Below, piece after piece: positions 1 to 8,744 of a DNA stretch of 64,000 bases. Position numbers and translations under genes: made by a program. The notes beneath the pieces are model-generated. The model saw only the letters and a program-made list of their open reading frames with translations. It made no database searches and was not told where the DNA came from. Source of the DNA: Bacteroidota bacterium (lineage in GTDB: Bacteria > Bacteroidota > Bacteroidia > Bacteroidales > GCA-2748055); the NCBI GenBank assembly GCA_024640885.1, contig JAHEEC010000002.1, positions 34,066 to 98,065 on the forward strand, written 5' to 3'. Within the stretch, counting starts at the first letter, position 1; the number at the start of each line of letters is the position of its first letter.

Positions 1-312
1 GCCGAATCATTCCCGGCCGGCACACTTTCAGGTGCGCCCAAGTACAGGGCCATGGAATTGATCGACCAGTATGAAGGAAAGAGACGGGGCTATTACGGGG
101 GGACCATCGGATTTATCAGGTTCAACGGGGATATTAACCATGCCATCATGATCCGCTCATTTCTTTCCCGTGACCATACACTCTACTATCAGGCCGGTGC
201 CGGTATTGTATCCGAGTCGACCGAGGAGGGTGAATTGCAGGAGGTAAACAACAAGCTTGCGGCATTAAAGTCGGCCATATCAATGGCCAGGAAAATGAAC
301 AAAGTTAATTAG
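1..312 (+). CDS. trpE: Anthranilate synthase component I, C-terminal part (partial at window start)
   Basis: Open at the left edge; 103 residues remain. TrpE makes anthranilate from chorismate with ammonia supplied by TrpG, the first committed step of tryptophan synthesis. The fragment carries the C-terminal chorismate-binding core: SFPAGTLSGAPKYRAME, then GGTIGFIRFNGDINHAIMIR, then QAGAGIVSESTEEGELQEV with the acidic residues expected near the Mg/chorismate site. The related enzyme PabB would look alike here, but the complete trpGDCFBA run directly downstream settles it as TrpE. One base separates its stop from the trpG start. The promoter and any leader lie outside the window. Confidence 0.95.
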   Translation, partial: AESFPAGTLSGAPKYRAMELIDQYEGKRRGYYGGTIGFIRFNGDINHAIMIRSFLSRDHTLYYQAGAGIVSESTEEGELQEVNNKLAALKSAISMARKMNKVN

Positions 313-313
313 C

Positions 314-892
314 ATGCAAATGAAAATACTGGTGCTGGATAATTACGATTCTTTCACATACAACCTGGTTCAGTACATCGAGCGGGTGACGGGCACACCG
401 GTGGATGTCAGGCGGAATGACCAGATTCCCCTGGCGGATGTGAAAGCCTACGATAAGATACTGATCAGCCCGGGCCCTGGAATTCCCATCGAGGCCGGGA
501 TTTCCCTGGACCTGATCAGGGCCTACGGGGCAACCAAAAGCATCCTGGGTGTTTGCCTCGGCCACCAGGCCATCGCCGAGGCTTATGGTGGATCCATTGT
601 GAACCTGGAAAGGGTCTACCACGGGGTAACGGGACAGATGCGGCAGGTAATTCCGGGCGATTACCTTTTTGAGGGGGTCCCGGTGGAATTTGATGCCGGG
701 CGATATCACTCCTGGGTGGTCCAGCGCCATACCCTTCCTGGCGATCTGGAAGTCACCGTGGAGAATGATGAGGGTTTCATTATGGCCATCAGGCACCGGG
801 CCCATGATGTAAGGGGGGTGCAGTTTCACCCCGAATCGGTACTTACAGAATATGGGGGGAAGATGATCCTGAACTGGATTAAAGACCATTAG
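314..892 (+). CDS. trpG: Anthranilate synthase component II (glutamine amidotransferase)
   Basis: Class I glutamine amidotransferase of 192 residues that hydrolyses glutamine and passes ammonia to TrpE. The nucleophile is Cys81 in LGVCLGHQAIAEAYGG, with His172 and Glu174 of QFHPESVLTE completing the triad; the oxyanion segment ISPGPGIP sits near residue 51. Length is normal for a stand-alone TrpG/PabA. The ATG at 314 follows the trpE stop by one base; a second ATG six bases on (320) is equally possible. In many bacteria this subunit also serves para-aminobenzoate synthesis, which cannot be judged from this window. Confidence 0.96.
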   Translation: MQMKILVLDNYDSFTYNLVQYIERVTGTPVDVRRNDQIPLADVKAYDKILISPGPGIPIEAGISLDLIRAYGATKSILGVCLGHQAIAEAYGGSIVNLERVYHGVTGQMRQVIPGDYLFEGVPVEFDAGRYHSWVVQRHTLPGDLEVTVENDEGFIMAIRHRAHDVRGVQFHPESVLTEYGGKMILNWIKDH

Positions 893-949
893 TGGATCAC
901 AAAATTTGAATTGGATCACAGGTTGATTTACGCCTGTAAAAAATAGCTT

Positions 950-1942
950 ATGAAAGAGACACTGCAATATTTATTTGACCATAAGACCCTTGGAAAGGAG
1001 GATGCCAAACTGATCCTTAGAAATATGGCCGAGGGCAGGTACAATGATTCTGAGATGGCCGCATTTATCTCTGTCTACCTGATGCGAAGCATCACCGTGG
1101 AGGAGTTGACGGGTTTCAGGGATGCCCTGCTGGAACTGTGCACACCCGTAGATCTTTCAGAATTTAATGCCATTGATGTATGCGGTACCGGTGGTGATGA
1201 AAAGAATACCTTCAATATATCCACACTCACCTCTTTTGTGGTGGCCGGGGCAGGGGAGAAGGTGGCCAAACATGGCAACTACAGTGTCTCTTCGGCCTGC
1301 GGATCATCCAATGTGCTGGAATATTTCGGTTACTCCTTTTCAAGTGATACAGCGCGGTTAAAAAAAGAGATGGACCGGTATAATATTTGTTTCTTGCATG
1401 CCCCCCTATTTAACCCGGCCATGAAAAATGTGGCACCTGTTCGCAGGAGCCTCCGGATCAAGACATTTTTCAATATGCTTGGCCCAATGGTAAATCCCTC
1501 CAACCCTGCCAATCAACTTGTAGGCGTGTTCAGCCTTGATGTGGCCAGGTTGTATCACTACCTTTACCAGGAATCGGACAAACAATATTGTATTATCCAC
1601 TCGCTGGACGGGTATGACGAGATTTCACTCACCGGGGGATTCAGGGCCCTTACCCGTCAGACCGAAAGAACCTATATGCCGTCTGACATGGGACTTGACC
1701 GGGTATCTCCCCGGGAGATTTTTGGCGGCAACACCGTGGAGGAGGCTTCGGATGTCTTCCTGAAGATCCTGGAAGGGAAGGGGACCCGGGCCCAGAATGA
1801 TGTGGTGGTGGCAAACGCAGCCATGGCCCTCAATTGTATGGATGAAACCAGGGGGATCGAAACGTGCATGGACCGTGCCAGGCAATCCCTGGTCTCGGGA
1901 TCTGCGTTGAAAAAATTTAAAAACCTGGTAAGCAATAAGTAG
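950..1942 (+). CDS. trpD: Anthranilate phosphoribosyltransferase
   Basis: Transfers phosphoribose from PRPP to anthranilate, the second step of the tryptophan branch. The 330-residue protein shows the PRPP-binding GTGGD motif at residues 79-83, followed by NTFNIST, and the KHGN motif at 107-110 leading into SSACGSSNVLEYFG; GSSN replaces the GSAD common in proteobacterial enzymes. An N-terminal helical domain and the PRRSLRIKTFFNMLGPMVNP anthranilate/PRPP segment are also recognisable. There is a 57-base gap after trpG, the widest in this operon, and one base before trpC. Confidence 0.96.
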   Translation: MKETLQYLFDHKTLGKEDAKLILRNMAEGRYNDSEMAAFISVYLMRSITVEELTGFRDALLELCTPVDLSEFNAIDVCGTGGDEKNTFNISTLTSFVVAGAGEKVAKHGNYSVSSACGSSNVLEYFGYSFSSDTARLKKEMDRYNICFLHAPLFNPAMKNVAPVRRSLRIKTFFNMLGPMVNPSNPANQLVGVFSLDVARLYHYLYQESDKQYCIIHSLDGYDEISLTGGFRALTRQTERTYMPSDMGLDRVSPREIFGGNTVEEASDVFLKILEGKGTRAQNDVVVANAAMALNCMDETRGIETCMDRARQSLVSGSALKKFKNLVSNK

Positions 1943-1943
1943 G

Positions 1944-2723
1944 ATGAATATACTGGATACCATTGTGGAACACAAGCGGGTAGAGGTGCTGAAACGAAAG
2001 CAGAAAAGACCCATTACAAACCTTGAAACATTCCCCTTTTATGGAAGAAAGAGCAATGTGGTTGACCGGGGGATCCTGAATGAGAGGCCTGGGATCATTG
2101 CTGAATTCAAGCGAAAATCTCCATCCCGTGGAGAGATAAATATGAATGCAGACCCTGTGCAGGTGGCCGGTGCATACCAGCAGGCCGGGGTCTCGGCTAT
2201 GAGCATTCTTACCGACCGGGATTTTTTTGGAGGATCGTTTACCGACCTGCAACGGGTGAGGGAATCTTATCCCGGCCTGGTCCTGTTGAGAAAGGATTTT
2301 ATTATAGAGGCATACCAGCTTCATGAAGCAAGGGCTTACGGGGCCGACATGGTCCTGTTGATCGCAGCAATCCTGGAAAAGAGTGAGGTCGCCGAGCTGG
2401 CGCTGGAAGCAGAATCACTGGGCCTGGGAGTGCTATTCGAGGTCCACAGCGAGGAGGAACTTGAAAAATTCCACCCCTCCATTGGATTTGTCGGTGTTAA
2501 CAACAGGGATCTGAAAACCTTTCAGGTGGATACTGAACGGAGCATGGCCCTTGTTGGCCGGATGCCCGGGGGGATTATTCCTGTATCTGAAAGCGGGCTG
2601 GGTAACGCCCGGGAAATTAGAAGGTTGTGGAAAGCAGGTTTCAGGCTTTTCCTGATGGGAGAATCATTTATGAAGGAGGAGGATCCCGGCAGGGCCTGTG
2701 GAAAATTCATGGAGAAGCTGTAA
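1944..2723 (+). CDS. trpC: Indole-3-glycerol-phosphate synthase
   Basis: Closes the indole ring from CdRP with loss of CO2 and water. It is a single-domain TIM barrel of 259 residues, not fused to TrpF as in enterobacteria. Expected catalytic residues are present: Glu54 and Lys56 in IIAEFKRKSPSRG, Lys117 in LLRKDFI, the GVNNRDLKTF strand, and the C-terminal VSESGL phosphate-binding turn. It starts one base after the trpD stop, consistent with translational coupling. Confidence 0.96.
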   Translation: MNILDTIVEHKRVEVLKRKQKRPITNLETFPFYGRKSNVVDRGILNERPGIIAEFKRKSPSRGEINMNADPVQVAGAYQQAGVSAMSILTDRDFFGGSFTDLQRVRESYPGLVLLRKDFIIEAYQLHEARAYGADMVLLIAAILEKSEVAELALEAESLGLGVLFEVHSEEELEKFHPSIGFVGVNNRDLKTFQVDTERSMALVGRMPGGIIPVSESGLGNAREIRRLWKAGFRLFLMGESFMKEEDPGRACGKFMEKL

Positions 2724-2747
2724 TGGCTGCTGGAAAATGAAATAGAA

Positions 2748-3410
2748 GTGGAGCAATCATTGAAAATAAAGGTGTGCGGCCTGCTTTTTCCGGGAAACAT
2801 TGAAGAGGTGTGTGCCCTTGAGCCCGATTTTGCCGGATATATATTTTACCCCGGCTCCGGGCGGTATGTGGGAAAGAGGCCCGATCCCTCCATTTTCAGC
2901 ATCCCCGGAAAGTCCACCCTGAAGGTGGGTGTCTTTGTCAATGAGGAGATCGGAAGCCTGATAAAGATCTTTGAAATGTTCCGGCTGGACCTGGTGCAAT
3001 TGCATGGTTCAGAATCCCCGGGATATTGCATGGCCCTGAAAGAGGCAGGAATACGGGTGATCAGGTCCGTTAATCCTGAGACCGCGGGACATGACCCTGG
3101 ACCCGGGGACCATTGGGATGGGGTAAATTACCTTCTTTTTGATACTCCCGGGCCCGGATTCGGGGGCACGGGCCGCAAGTTTGAGTGGAAATTGCTGGAG
3201 GGGCTCCACATTCCGATTCCATTTCTGCTTGGAGGAGGGATTGGCCCGGGTGATGCGGAGGCCATCCGGCAGGTGAGTCACGGAAAATTATTGGGGGTGG
3301 ACGTAAACAGCAGGTTTGAGTTGTCACCGGGTCTTAAAGATGCGGGCCTGCTTGGGAAATTTATTGCTGAAATAAGGAGATCACACATAGGATTAATCGA
3401 AGAGACATGA
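2748..3410 (+). CDS. trpF: Phosphoribosylanthranilate isomerase
   Basis: Amadori isomerisation of PRA to CdRP. The 220-residue TIM barrel has the general base Cys10 in KIKVCG and the general acid Asp132 in YLLFDTPG, plus the phosphate-binding [11 protein letters not shown] and the terminal GVDVNSRFE strand. The loop after KVCG (LLFPGNIEE) differs from the usual GMR/GIT. The start is not ATG: GTG at 2748 is chosen, with TTG at 2760 (just before KIKVCG) as the alternative. The stop overlaps the trpB start in an ATGA arrangement. Confidence 0.92.
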   Translation: MEQSLKIKVCGLLFPGNIEEVCALEPDFAGYIFYPGSGRYVGKRPDPSIFSIPGKSTLKVGVFVNEEIGSLIKIFEMFRLDLVQLHGSESPGYCMALKEAGIRVIRSVNPETAGHDPGPGDHWDGVNYLLFDTPGPGFGGTGRKFEWKLLEGLHIPIPFLLGGGIGPGDAEAIRQVSHGKLLGVDVNSRFELSPGLKDAGLLGKFIAEIRRSHIGLIEET

Positions 3411-4588
3411 GTTTTGAAGTCGATCAGAAAGGATTTTACGGGGAATTTGGAGGGGCATATGTCCCGGAAATGCTCTATCCTAACATCAAAGAACTGGAAG
3501 AGAATTACCTGAAAATCATTGAATCGGAACAGTTCAATAATGATTTCAGGATGCTGCTGAAGGATTATGCAGGCCGGCCCACCCCTTTGTTCAGGGCCCA
3601 ACGCCTGTCGGAGCATTTTGGAACGAACATCTACCTCAAGAGGGAGGACCTGAATCACACCGGGGCCCATAAAATCAACAACACCATCGGGCAGATCCTG
3701 GTGGCCAGACACCTGGGAAAGAGAAGGATCATTGCAGAAACGGGAGCCGGGCAGCATGGCGTGGCCACTGCCACAGTATGTGCCCTGATGGGGCTGGAAT
3801 GCATCGTTTACATGGGTGCGTTGGATGTGGAACGGCAATCGCCCAATGTGAAAAAGATGAAAATGCTGGGGGCCGAGGTGATTGCCGTTCACAGCGGTAA
3901 CAAAACCCTGAAGGATGCCACCAATGAAGCAATCCGCGACTGGATCAATCATCCTGTGGAGACCCATTATATCATCGGCTCTGTGGTGGGCCCGCACCCC
4001 TATCCTGATATGGTGACCCGTTTTCAGTCGGTGATCTCCGAGGAGATCAAGGTCCAGCTTGCCGAAAGGACGGGACGGGACTATCCCGATTACCTGGTCG
4101 CATGTGTGGGGGGCGGAAGCAACGCTGCCGGGGCCTATTATCATTACCTGGCCGATGAAAGGGTACGCCTTATCTCTGCAGAGGCAGCAGGAAAGGGCCT
4201 TGAGAGCGGCATGACCGCTGCCACTTCCCTGCTGGGAAGATCCGGGATCATCCATGGAAGCAGGACCCTGTTGATGCAGGATGAGGACGGACAGATCACT
4301 GAACCCTATTCAATTTCAGCAGGGCTGGATTATCCCGGGGTGGGGCCGCTCCATGCATGGCTTGCAAAGACGGGCCGGGCAACTGTGTATGCTGCCACCG
4401 ATGAGGAAGCCCTGCAGGCCGCATTGCTCTGCACCCGGAAAGAGGGTATCATCCCTGCCCTTGAGACGGCCCATGCCCTGGCCGTCCTCGAAAAAATCGA
4501 ACCGGGGAGGGAGGAAAATGTGGTGGTCAATCTTTCGGGAAGGGGTGACAAGGATATGGAAACCTATATCGATAAACTTGGTTTATAG
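3407..4588 (+). CDS. trpB: Tryptophan synthase beta chain
   Basis: PLP enzyme that condenses indole with serine. The 393-residue protein has the PLP lysine at position 89 in [14 protein letters not shown], the phosphate-binding VGGGSNAAG loop, and the long N-terminal FGGAYVPE segment. It looks like the standard TrpB1 type that works as an alpha2-beta2 complex with TrpA, encoded 11 bases downstream. The ATG at 3407 overlaps the trpF stop. Confidence 0.97.
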   Translation: MSFEVDQKGFYGEFGGAYVPEMLYPNIKELEENYLKIIESEQFNNDFRMLLKDYAGRPTPLFRAQRLSEHFGTNIYLKREDLNHTGAHKINNTIGQILVARHLGKRRIIAETGAGQHGVATATVCALMGLECIVYMGALDVERQSPNVKKMKMLGAEVIAVHSGNKTLKDATNEAIRDWINHPVETHYIIGSVVGPHPYPDMVTRFQSVISEEIKVQLAERTGRDYPDYLVACVGGGSNAAGAYYHYLADERVRLISAEAAGKGLESGMTAATSLLGRSGIIHGSRTLLMQDEDGQITEPYSISAGLDYPGVGPLHAWLAKTGRATVYAATDEEALQAALLCTRKEGIIPALETAHALAVLEKIEPGREENVVVNLSGRGDKDMETYIDKLGL

Positions 4589-4599
4589 GAGGCACAGCA

Positions 4600-5376
4600 A
4601 TGAACAGAATTGATCAGTTATTCATTGAGAATTCAAAGGAGATCCTCTCCGTCTATCTCACGGCCGGTTTCCCTGGCCTGAATGATACCCCCGCCCTGTT
4701 GAGGGCCTTGCAGGACAACGGATGCGATATGGTTGAGATCGGGATCCCATTTTCAGACCCACTGGCCGATGGGCCTGTCATTCAGCAAAGCAGCCACCAG
4801 GCCCTGGAGAACGGGATGAATCTGAAACTGCTTTTCAGCCAGCTTGCAGGGATCCGGGCCACGGTCAGGATTCCCCTGGTGATGATGGGTTACCTCAATC
4901 CGGTGCTGCAGATGGGGATGGAACCATTCCTGGAGAATTGCCGCAACGTAGGGGTCGATGGTGTGATCATTCCGGATTTGCCTCCCGATGAATATGAGAC
5001 CCGTTACCATGGAATGTTCCGGGAATACGGGATATTCAATATCCTTTTAATTACCCCGCAAACCGGAGACCAGCGCATCCGCAAGATCGCCGGGCTCTCA
5101 CAGGGTTTCATATATATGGTGGCCGATGCATCAACTACAGGAACGAAATCGGCTATTGGTCAGCACCAGGTTTCATACTTCCGGCGCATCAAAGAGATGG
5201 AACTGCCCAGGCCCGCTTTGATAGGATTCGGTATTTCCAGCCATGAGACATTCATGACCGCTTGTGGGCATGCCAGGGGGGGGATTATCGGAAGCGCATT
5301 TATCAAGGCCATTGGGGGACCCGGGTCACTTGAGAATAAAGTTAAGGATTTTATCCGGTCGGTTCGAATGGGGTGA
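4600..5376 (+). CDS. trpA: Tryptophan synthase alpha chain
   Basis: Cleaves indole-3-glycerol phosphate to indole, which is channelled to TrpB. The 258-residue TIM barrel carries catalytic Glu46 and Asp57 in the signature MVEIGIPFSDPLADGPVIQ. The phosphate-binding IGFGISS and GIIGSAFI segments are present near the C-terminus. It is the last gene of the trp operon; the next gene is convergent and begins 23 bases further on, and I saw no terminator hairpin in that gap. Confidence 0.97.
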   Translation: MNRIDQLFIENSKEILSVYLTAGFPGLNDTPALLRALQDNGCDMVEIGIPFSDPLADGPVIQQSSHQALENGMNLKLLFSQLAGIRATVRIPLVMMGYLNPVLQMGMEPFLENCRNVGVDGVIIPDLPPDEYETRYHGMFREYGIFNILLITPQTGDQRIRKIAGLSQGFIYMVADASTTGTKSAIGQHQVSYFRRIKEMELPRPALIGFGISSHETFMTACGHARGGIIGSAFIKAIGGPGSLENKVKDFIRSVRMG

Positions 5377-5399
5377 GGGTCGGATGGAGTTCCGGGAGG

Positions 5400-6110
5400 C
5401 TATTCCTTCAACCAGAAAACTGCCTTCAGGTTCGCACGCCAACCGGTCCAGTCGGCCGTTAAAACCCTTCGGCTATCCGCCGGATCAGATAATTCATTGC
5501 CATCTTCACTGAGTTCACCCGGCAGGTCCACCAGGTAACCGGCATCGATCCCAATGGCCAGGTCACTGAACCTGTACATTAGCTCAAGTCCGGCAGATCC
5601 GTTGGGACTGACTGACCGGTACTTGTTTATAAGGCCGTTTGAATAGCCCCCTGCGCTAATGACAGAGGTGATATCCAGGCTCGTGATATTGGCATCCACC
5701 CTTCCAAACAGGGAGAAGTCCAGATGGTCGTTCCCAAACAATGAGTATGAGACAAATACCCCCAGGCGGTGTGAACGTGCAACCATGATTGTATAGATGG
5801 TCCCGGAGTAGTCTGAATAGTCCGATTTCCCTCCGGTGGAGCTATAGGTGTAGCCGGCACCGATCTTCACCATGGGGAACCATTGCCTGAGAAGGCCAAA
5901 GGAAGCAGTGGCATAGGGAGGAAATGAACTGACAATTGATCCTTCAACCGGATAGGATTCCAGGATATATCCCTGAAGATATTTCAAATCGTCCATCCGG
6001 TAGGTGGCTCCCCCCAGGGAAGCCGTGATTCCATTTTGTTGTGCACTTACAAGGGTCAGTGACGCCGGTGCACACATGAGCATGAGGGTCAGTATGATTG
6101 CTTTTCTCAT
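5400..6110 (-). CDS. Predicted outer-membrane beta-barrel protein, function unknown
   Basis: The 236-residue protein has a clear signal peptide (MRKAIILTLML... cleaved after VSAQ, about residue 24). Alternating polar/aromatic strands follow (AGYTYSSTGG, HRLGVFVSYSLFG, GSAGLELMYRF), and the chain ends in a barrel-like strand, LKAVFWLKE. I do not recognise a named family. Its ATG overlaps the stop of the upstream lipoprotein gene (ATGA), so the two are probably co-translated and may act together at the outer membrane. Confidence 0.6.
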   Translation of the reverse strand: MRKAIILTLMLMCAPASLTLVSAQQNGITASLGGATYRMDDLKYLQGYILESYPVEGSIVSSFPPYATASFGLLRQWFPMVKIGAGYTYSSTGGKSDYSDYSGTIYTIMVARSHRLGVFVSYSLFGNDHLDFSLFGRVDANITSLDITSVISAGGYSNGLINKYRSVSPNGSAGLELMYRFSDLAIGIDAGYLVDLPGELSEDGNELSDPADSRRVLTADWTGWRANLKAVFWLKE

Positions 6111-6544
6111 GGCAAACCTCCGGTATCAAAACTGATGGCATATCCCAGTTTTTCCATGTTCCATTCCAGATGCACAATATCGGCCAGGCTGTTGGAATTG
6201 GTACTGTAAAAGAAATATATGAACAGGGAATCATCAACGGATTCGCGCAAGGTGTCCCCGATGATCCAGAATGAGCCCCTGATCGTGTCGGAATTATATA
6301 GCAGATCCTCATTCAGATAGGCTTCAGCCTGGTAAAACTCCCCGTTTTCGATCACCACATTATAAATAACCTCCAGGCTGTCAGTCACCCTGGGATCATA
6401 GATGGTATCCAGATTCGTGCCCACAGTAATGAGGGGGGGATCCCCCGGAATGGGTTCCACGAAAAAGATATCCGAATCTGAGTAGGTGCATGCATTTATC
6501 AAGACGATAATTGCTGCACCTAAAAAGGTGTAAATTTTCTTCAT
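6107..6544 (-). CDS. Putative lipoprotein, function unknown
   Basis: 145 residues starting MKKIYTFLGAAIIVLINAC, a lipoprotein signal with the lipidated Cys at position 19. The mature part is acidic and rich in short beta strands; no domain is recognised. It is transcribed with the downstream barrel protein, with overlapping stop and start, and lies 43 bases after ddl. Confidence 0.6.
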   Translation of the reverse strand: MKKIYTFLGAAIIVLINACTYSDSDIFFVEPIPGDPPLITVGTNLDTIYDPRVTDSLEVIYNVVIENGEFYQAEAYLNEDLLYNSDTIRGSFWIIGDTLRESVDDSLFIYFFYSTNSNSLADIVHLEWNMEKLGYAISFDTGGLP

Positions 6545-6587
6545 ACTGAAGCAGCAAAAATAACAAAAAATGCGGGAATAATGTGAT

Positions 6588-7577
6588 CTATCTCAAAGAG
6601 ACCCTATGCATTTCGAGGGCGTGGTCAATGACCTTCTGAAGGACATCCTCCATGTTCAAACCCAGGCTTTTTACCTGCTTGGGGATAATGCTTTCCCTTG
6701 ACATGCCCGGGATCGAATTGAGTTCCAGGAAATAGAGCTGGTTGCCTTTGATGATAAAATCCACCCTGATGATCCCTGCCGAATCGGTGAGGTCGTAGAT
6801 CTTCATGGCCAGCTCCTGGCATTTGCGTGCCAGTTCCGCGTCGATCCGAGCGGGGGTGATCTCCTCCGCTTTGCCTTCCGTGTATTTTGCTTCGTAATCG
6901 AAGAATTCGTTTTTTGATATAATCTCCGTGACCGGGAAAACCGTAAATCCCTCTCCGGTTTTCATCAATCCGCAGGTCACTTCGGTACCCTTGATGTACC
7001 GCTCCACAATGGCCTCATTGTCCTCTTTTTGGGCGTCCTCCAGTGCCTGTTGGAGCTCTTCGAACTTGACCACCTTGGCTATTCCGAAACTGGATCCCCC
7101 GCTGTTGGGTTTTACAAAACATGGAAGGCCCACCATTTCGGCAATCGCCTCCAGGTCTGTCTCCACATTCTTCTTGACCAGGCTCGCCTCAGGGGTAAGC
7201 ACATGGTGTTGCTTCAGGAAGCTCTTGCAGGTATATTTATTGAAGGTCAGCGCAGAGGAGAGGTGGTTGGAGCTGTTGTAAGGGATCCCCAGCATATCAA
7301 AACAACCCTGGAGTTTCCCATCCTCTCCGGGGGTTCCGTGAATAATATTCCATGCGAAATCAAAAACCACCCGACCCTCGCCGGATTCAAAACCCATGTT
7401 GTTTTTATCCATAGGAATCCGCGCTTCACCGTGGTGAATGGTCCATGCACTTCCCTTCACCTCCACAAGAAAACAGGTATGCCCCGCTTTATCAAGCCAG
7501 TGCCGGATCTGTTCGGCGCTCCTCATGGAAACAATATATTCAGAGGAATCCCCTCCTGCAAATATGGCGATGTTCAT
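6588..7577 (-). CDS. ddl: D-alanine--D-alanine ligase
   Basis: ATP-grasp enzyme joining two D-alanines for the peptidoglycan stem. The 329 residues include the N-terminal IAIFAGGDSSEYIVSMRSA strand, the HGTPGEDGKLQG substrate segment, the ATP-grasp lysine region LPCFVKPNSGGSSFGI, and the Mg-binding YFLELNSIPGMS near the C-terminus. The context is cell-wall related: a PASTA protein lies upstream in the same run and the MurF-Alr fusion is elsewhere in the window. The gap of about 135 bases upstream suggests it may have its own promoter. Confidence 0.95.
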   Translation of the reverse strand: MNIAIFAGGDSSEYIVSMRSAEQIRHWLDKAGHTCFLVEVKGSAWTIHHGEARIPMDKNNMGFESGEGRVVFDFAWNIIHGTPGEDGKLQGCFDMLGIPYNSSNHLSSALTFNKYTCKSFLKQHHVLTPEASLVKKNVETDLEAIAEMVGLPCFVKPNSGGSSFGIAKVVKFEELQQALEDAQKEDNEAIVERYIKGTEVTCGLMKTGEGFTVFPVTEIISKNEFFDYEAKYTEGKAEEITPARIDAELARKCQELAMKIYDLTDSAGIIRVDFIIKGNQLYFLELNSIPGMSRESIIPKQVKSLGLNMEDVLQKVIDHALEMHRVSLR

Positions 7578-7712
7578 TTCTGCTTTGAATTGAGCGTATG
7601 TAAATAATAAATTTACAACCTTTTATACGAAAGATTCATGGTGCTGTGGTACCTAATTTGACGAATGCGCCCATACCTCCACAAACATACCTAAATGATT
7701 GATCATTAACTT

Positions 7713-8741
7713 CTATTCTTCGCTGCGTCCCTGGAGGTAGCTGTGCCATTTCTGCAATACCTGGCTAAAGCCCTCTGGCAGGGGGGCTTCATAATGCACC
7801 TCCTCTCCTGAAGCAGGGTGCCTGAACCCGAGGGTTTGGGCATGCAAAGCCTGGCCAGGTAAAAGGTTAAAGCAATTTTGTACAAATTGTTTATACCTGG
7901 TGAAAGTGGTACCCCTGAGGATGCGGTCTCCCCCGTACTCGGGGTCATTGAATAGCGGGTGGGAAATATATTGGAAATGGACCCGGATCTGGTGTGTGCG
8001 TCCCGTCTCAAGCCTGCACTCCACGAGGTTCACATAACCCAGTCTCTCAAGCACGCGGTAGTGGGTTATAGCGGTCTTGCCGTGATCGCCTGCGGGGAAG
8101 ACATACATCTGTTTCCGCTCTTTTGGGTTGCGGCCAATGTGACCTTCAATAACTCCTTCTTCGTCCTCCATATCCCCCCATACCAGCGCCTGGTAGGTGC
8201 GCCTGGAGGTTTTATGGAAAAACTGGCTGGCCAGTTTGCTGAGCGCCAGCTCGTTTTTGGCAACCACAAGCAATCCCGATGTGTTTTTATCGATGCGGTG
8301 CACAAGCCCGGGTCGCTCTTCCCCGCCAGTGAACAGGGGATTGTCCTTCATGTGGAACATCAGTGCATTCACCAGGGTACCCGTATAGTTGCCGTGTCCC
8401 GGATGCACCACCATCCCGGGAGCCTTGTTCACCACGATCACATCATCATCTTCATGCACGATATTAAGGGGGATATTTTCTGGCAGCAGTTCAAGGTTTC
8501 TTTTGGGATGCGGGAGCATAATGCTAATCTCATCCCCCGGTTTCACACGATAGTTGGGTTTTTCAGGTGTCCCGTTGACCAGGATGTTGCCGGCATTGGC
8601 GGCAGCCTGGATCCGGCTCCTGGAGGTTCCTTCCAGCCTGTTGAACAGGAACTTGTCAATTCTCAGGAGGGCCTGGCCCGGATCGGCCGAAAACCGAAAA
8701 TGTTCAAATAACTCGCTGTTATCGGGGGAATCGGTGCCCAT
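7713..8741 (-). CDS. RluA-family 23S rRNA pseudouridine synthase (RluD-like)
   Basis: The 342 residues contain an N-terminal S4 RNA-binding domain (about residues 26-85, LRIDKFLFNRL...SRSRIQ) and the RluA catalytic domain with Asp151 in GLVHRIDKNTSGLLV. The RTHQIRVH motif follows. The S4 plus catalytic layout and the length fit RluD, which modifies the helix 69 region of 23S rRNA, but RluC-like specificity cannot be excluded by eye. Three bases separate it from the T9SS cargo gene upstream. Confidence 0.88.
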   Translation of the reverse strand: MGTDSPDNSELFEHFRFSADPGQALLRIDKFLFNRLEGTSRSRIQAAANAGNILVNGTPEKPNYRVKPGDEISIMLPHPKRNLELLPENIPLNIVHEDDDVIVVNKAPGMVVHPGHGNYTGTLVNALMFHMKDNPLFTGGEERPGLVHRIDKNTSGLLVVAKNELALSKLASQFFHKTSRRTYQALVWGDMEDEEGVIEGHIGRNPKERKQMYVFPAGDHGKTAITHYRVLERLGYVNLVECRLETGRTHQIRVHFQYISHPLFNDPEYGGDRILRGTTFTRYKQFVQNCFNLLPGQALHAQTLGFRHPASGEEVHYEAPLPEGFSQVLQKWHSYLQGRSEE

Positions 8742-8744
8742 GAC

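Noticed and set aside
3278..4255. Long minus-strand open frame (325 codons) opposite trpB
   Set aside because: It is a shadow of trpB on the other strand; composition is His/Gly/Pro-rich with no recognisable motif, and trpB is unmistakable.
7578..7712. Intergenic gap checked for a tRNA or small RNA between ddl and the pseudouridine synthase gene
   Set aside because: No cloverleaf or stable hairpin seen; the region is AT-rich and probably only holds the ddl promoter.
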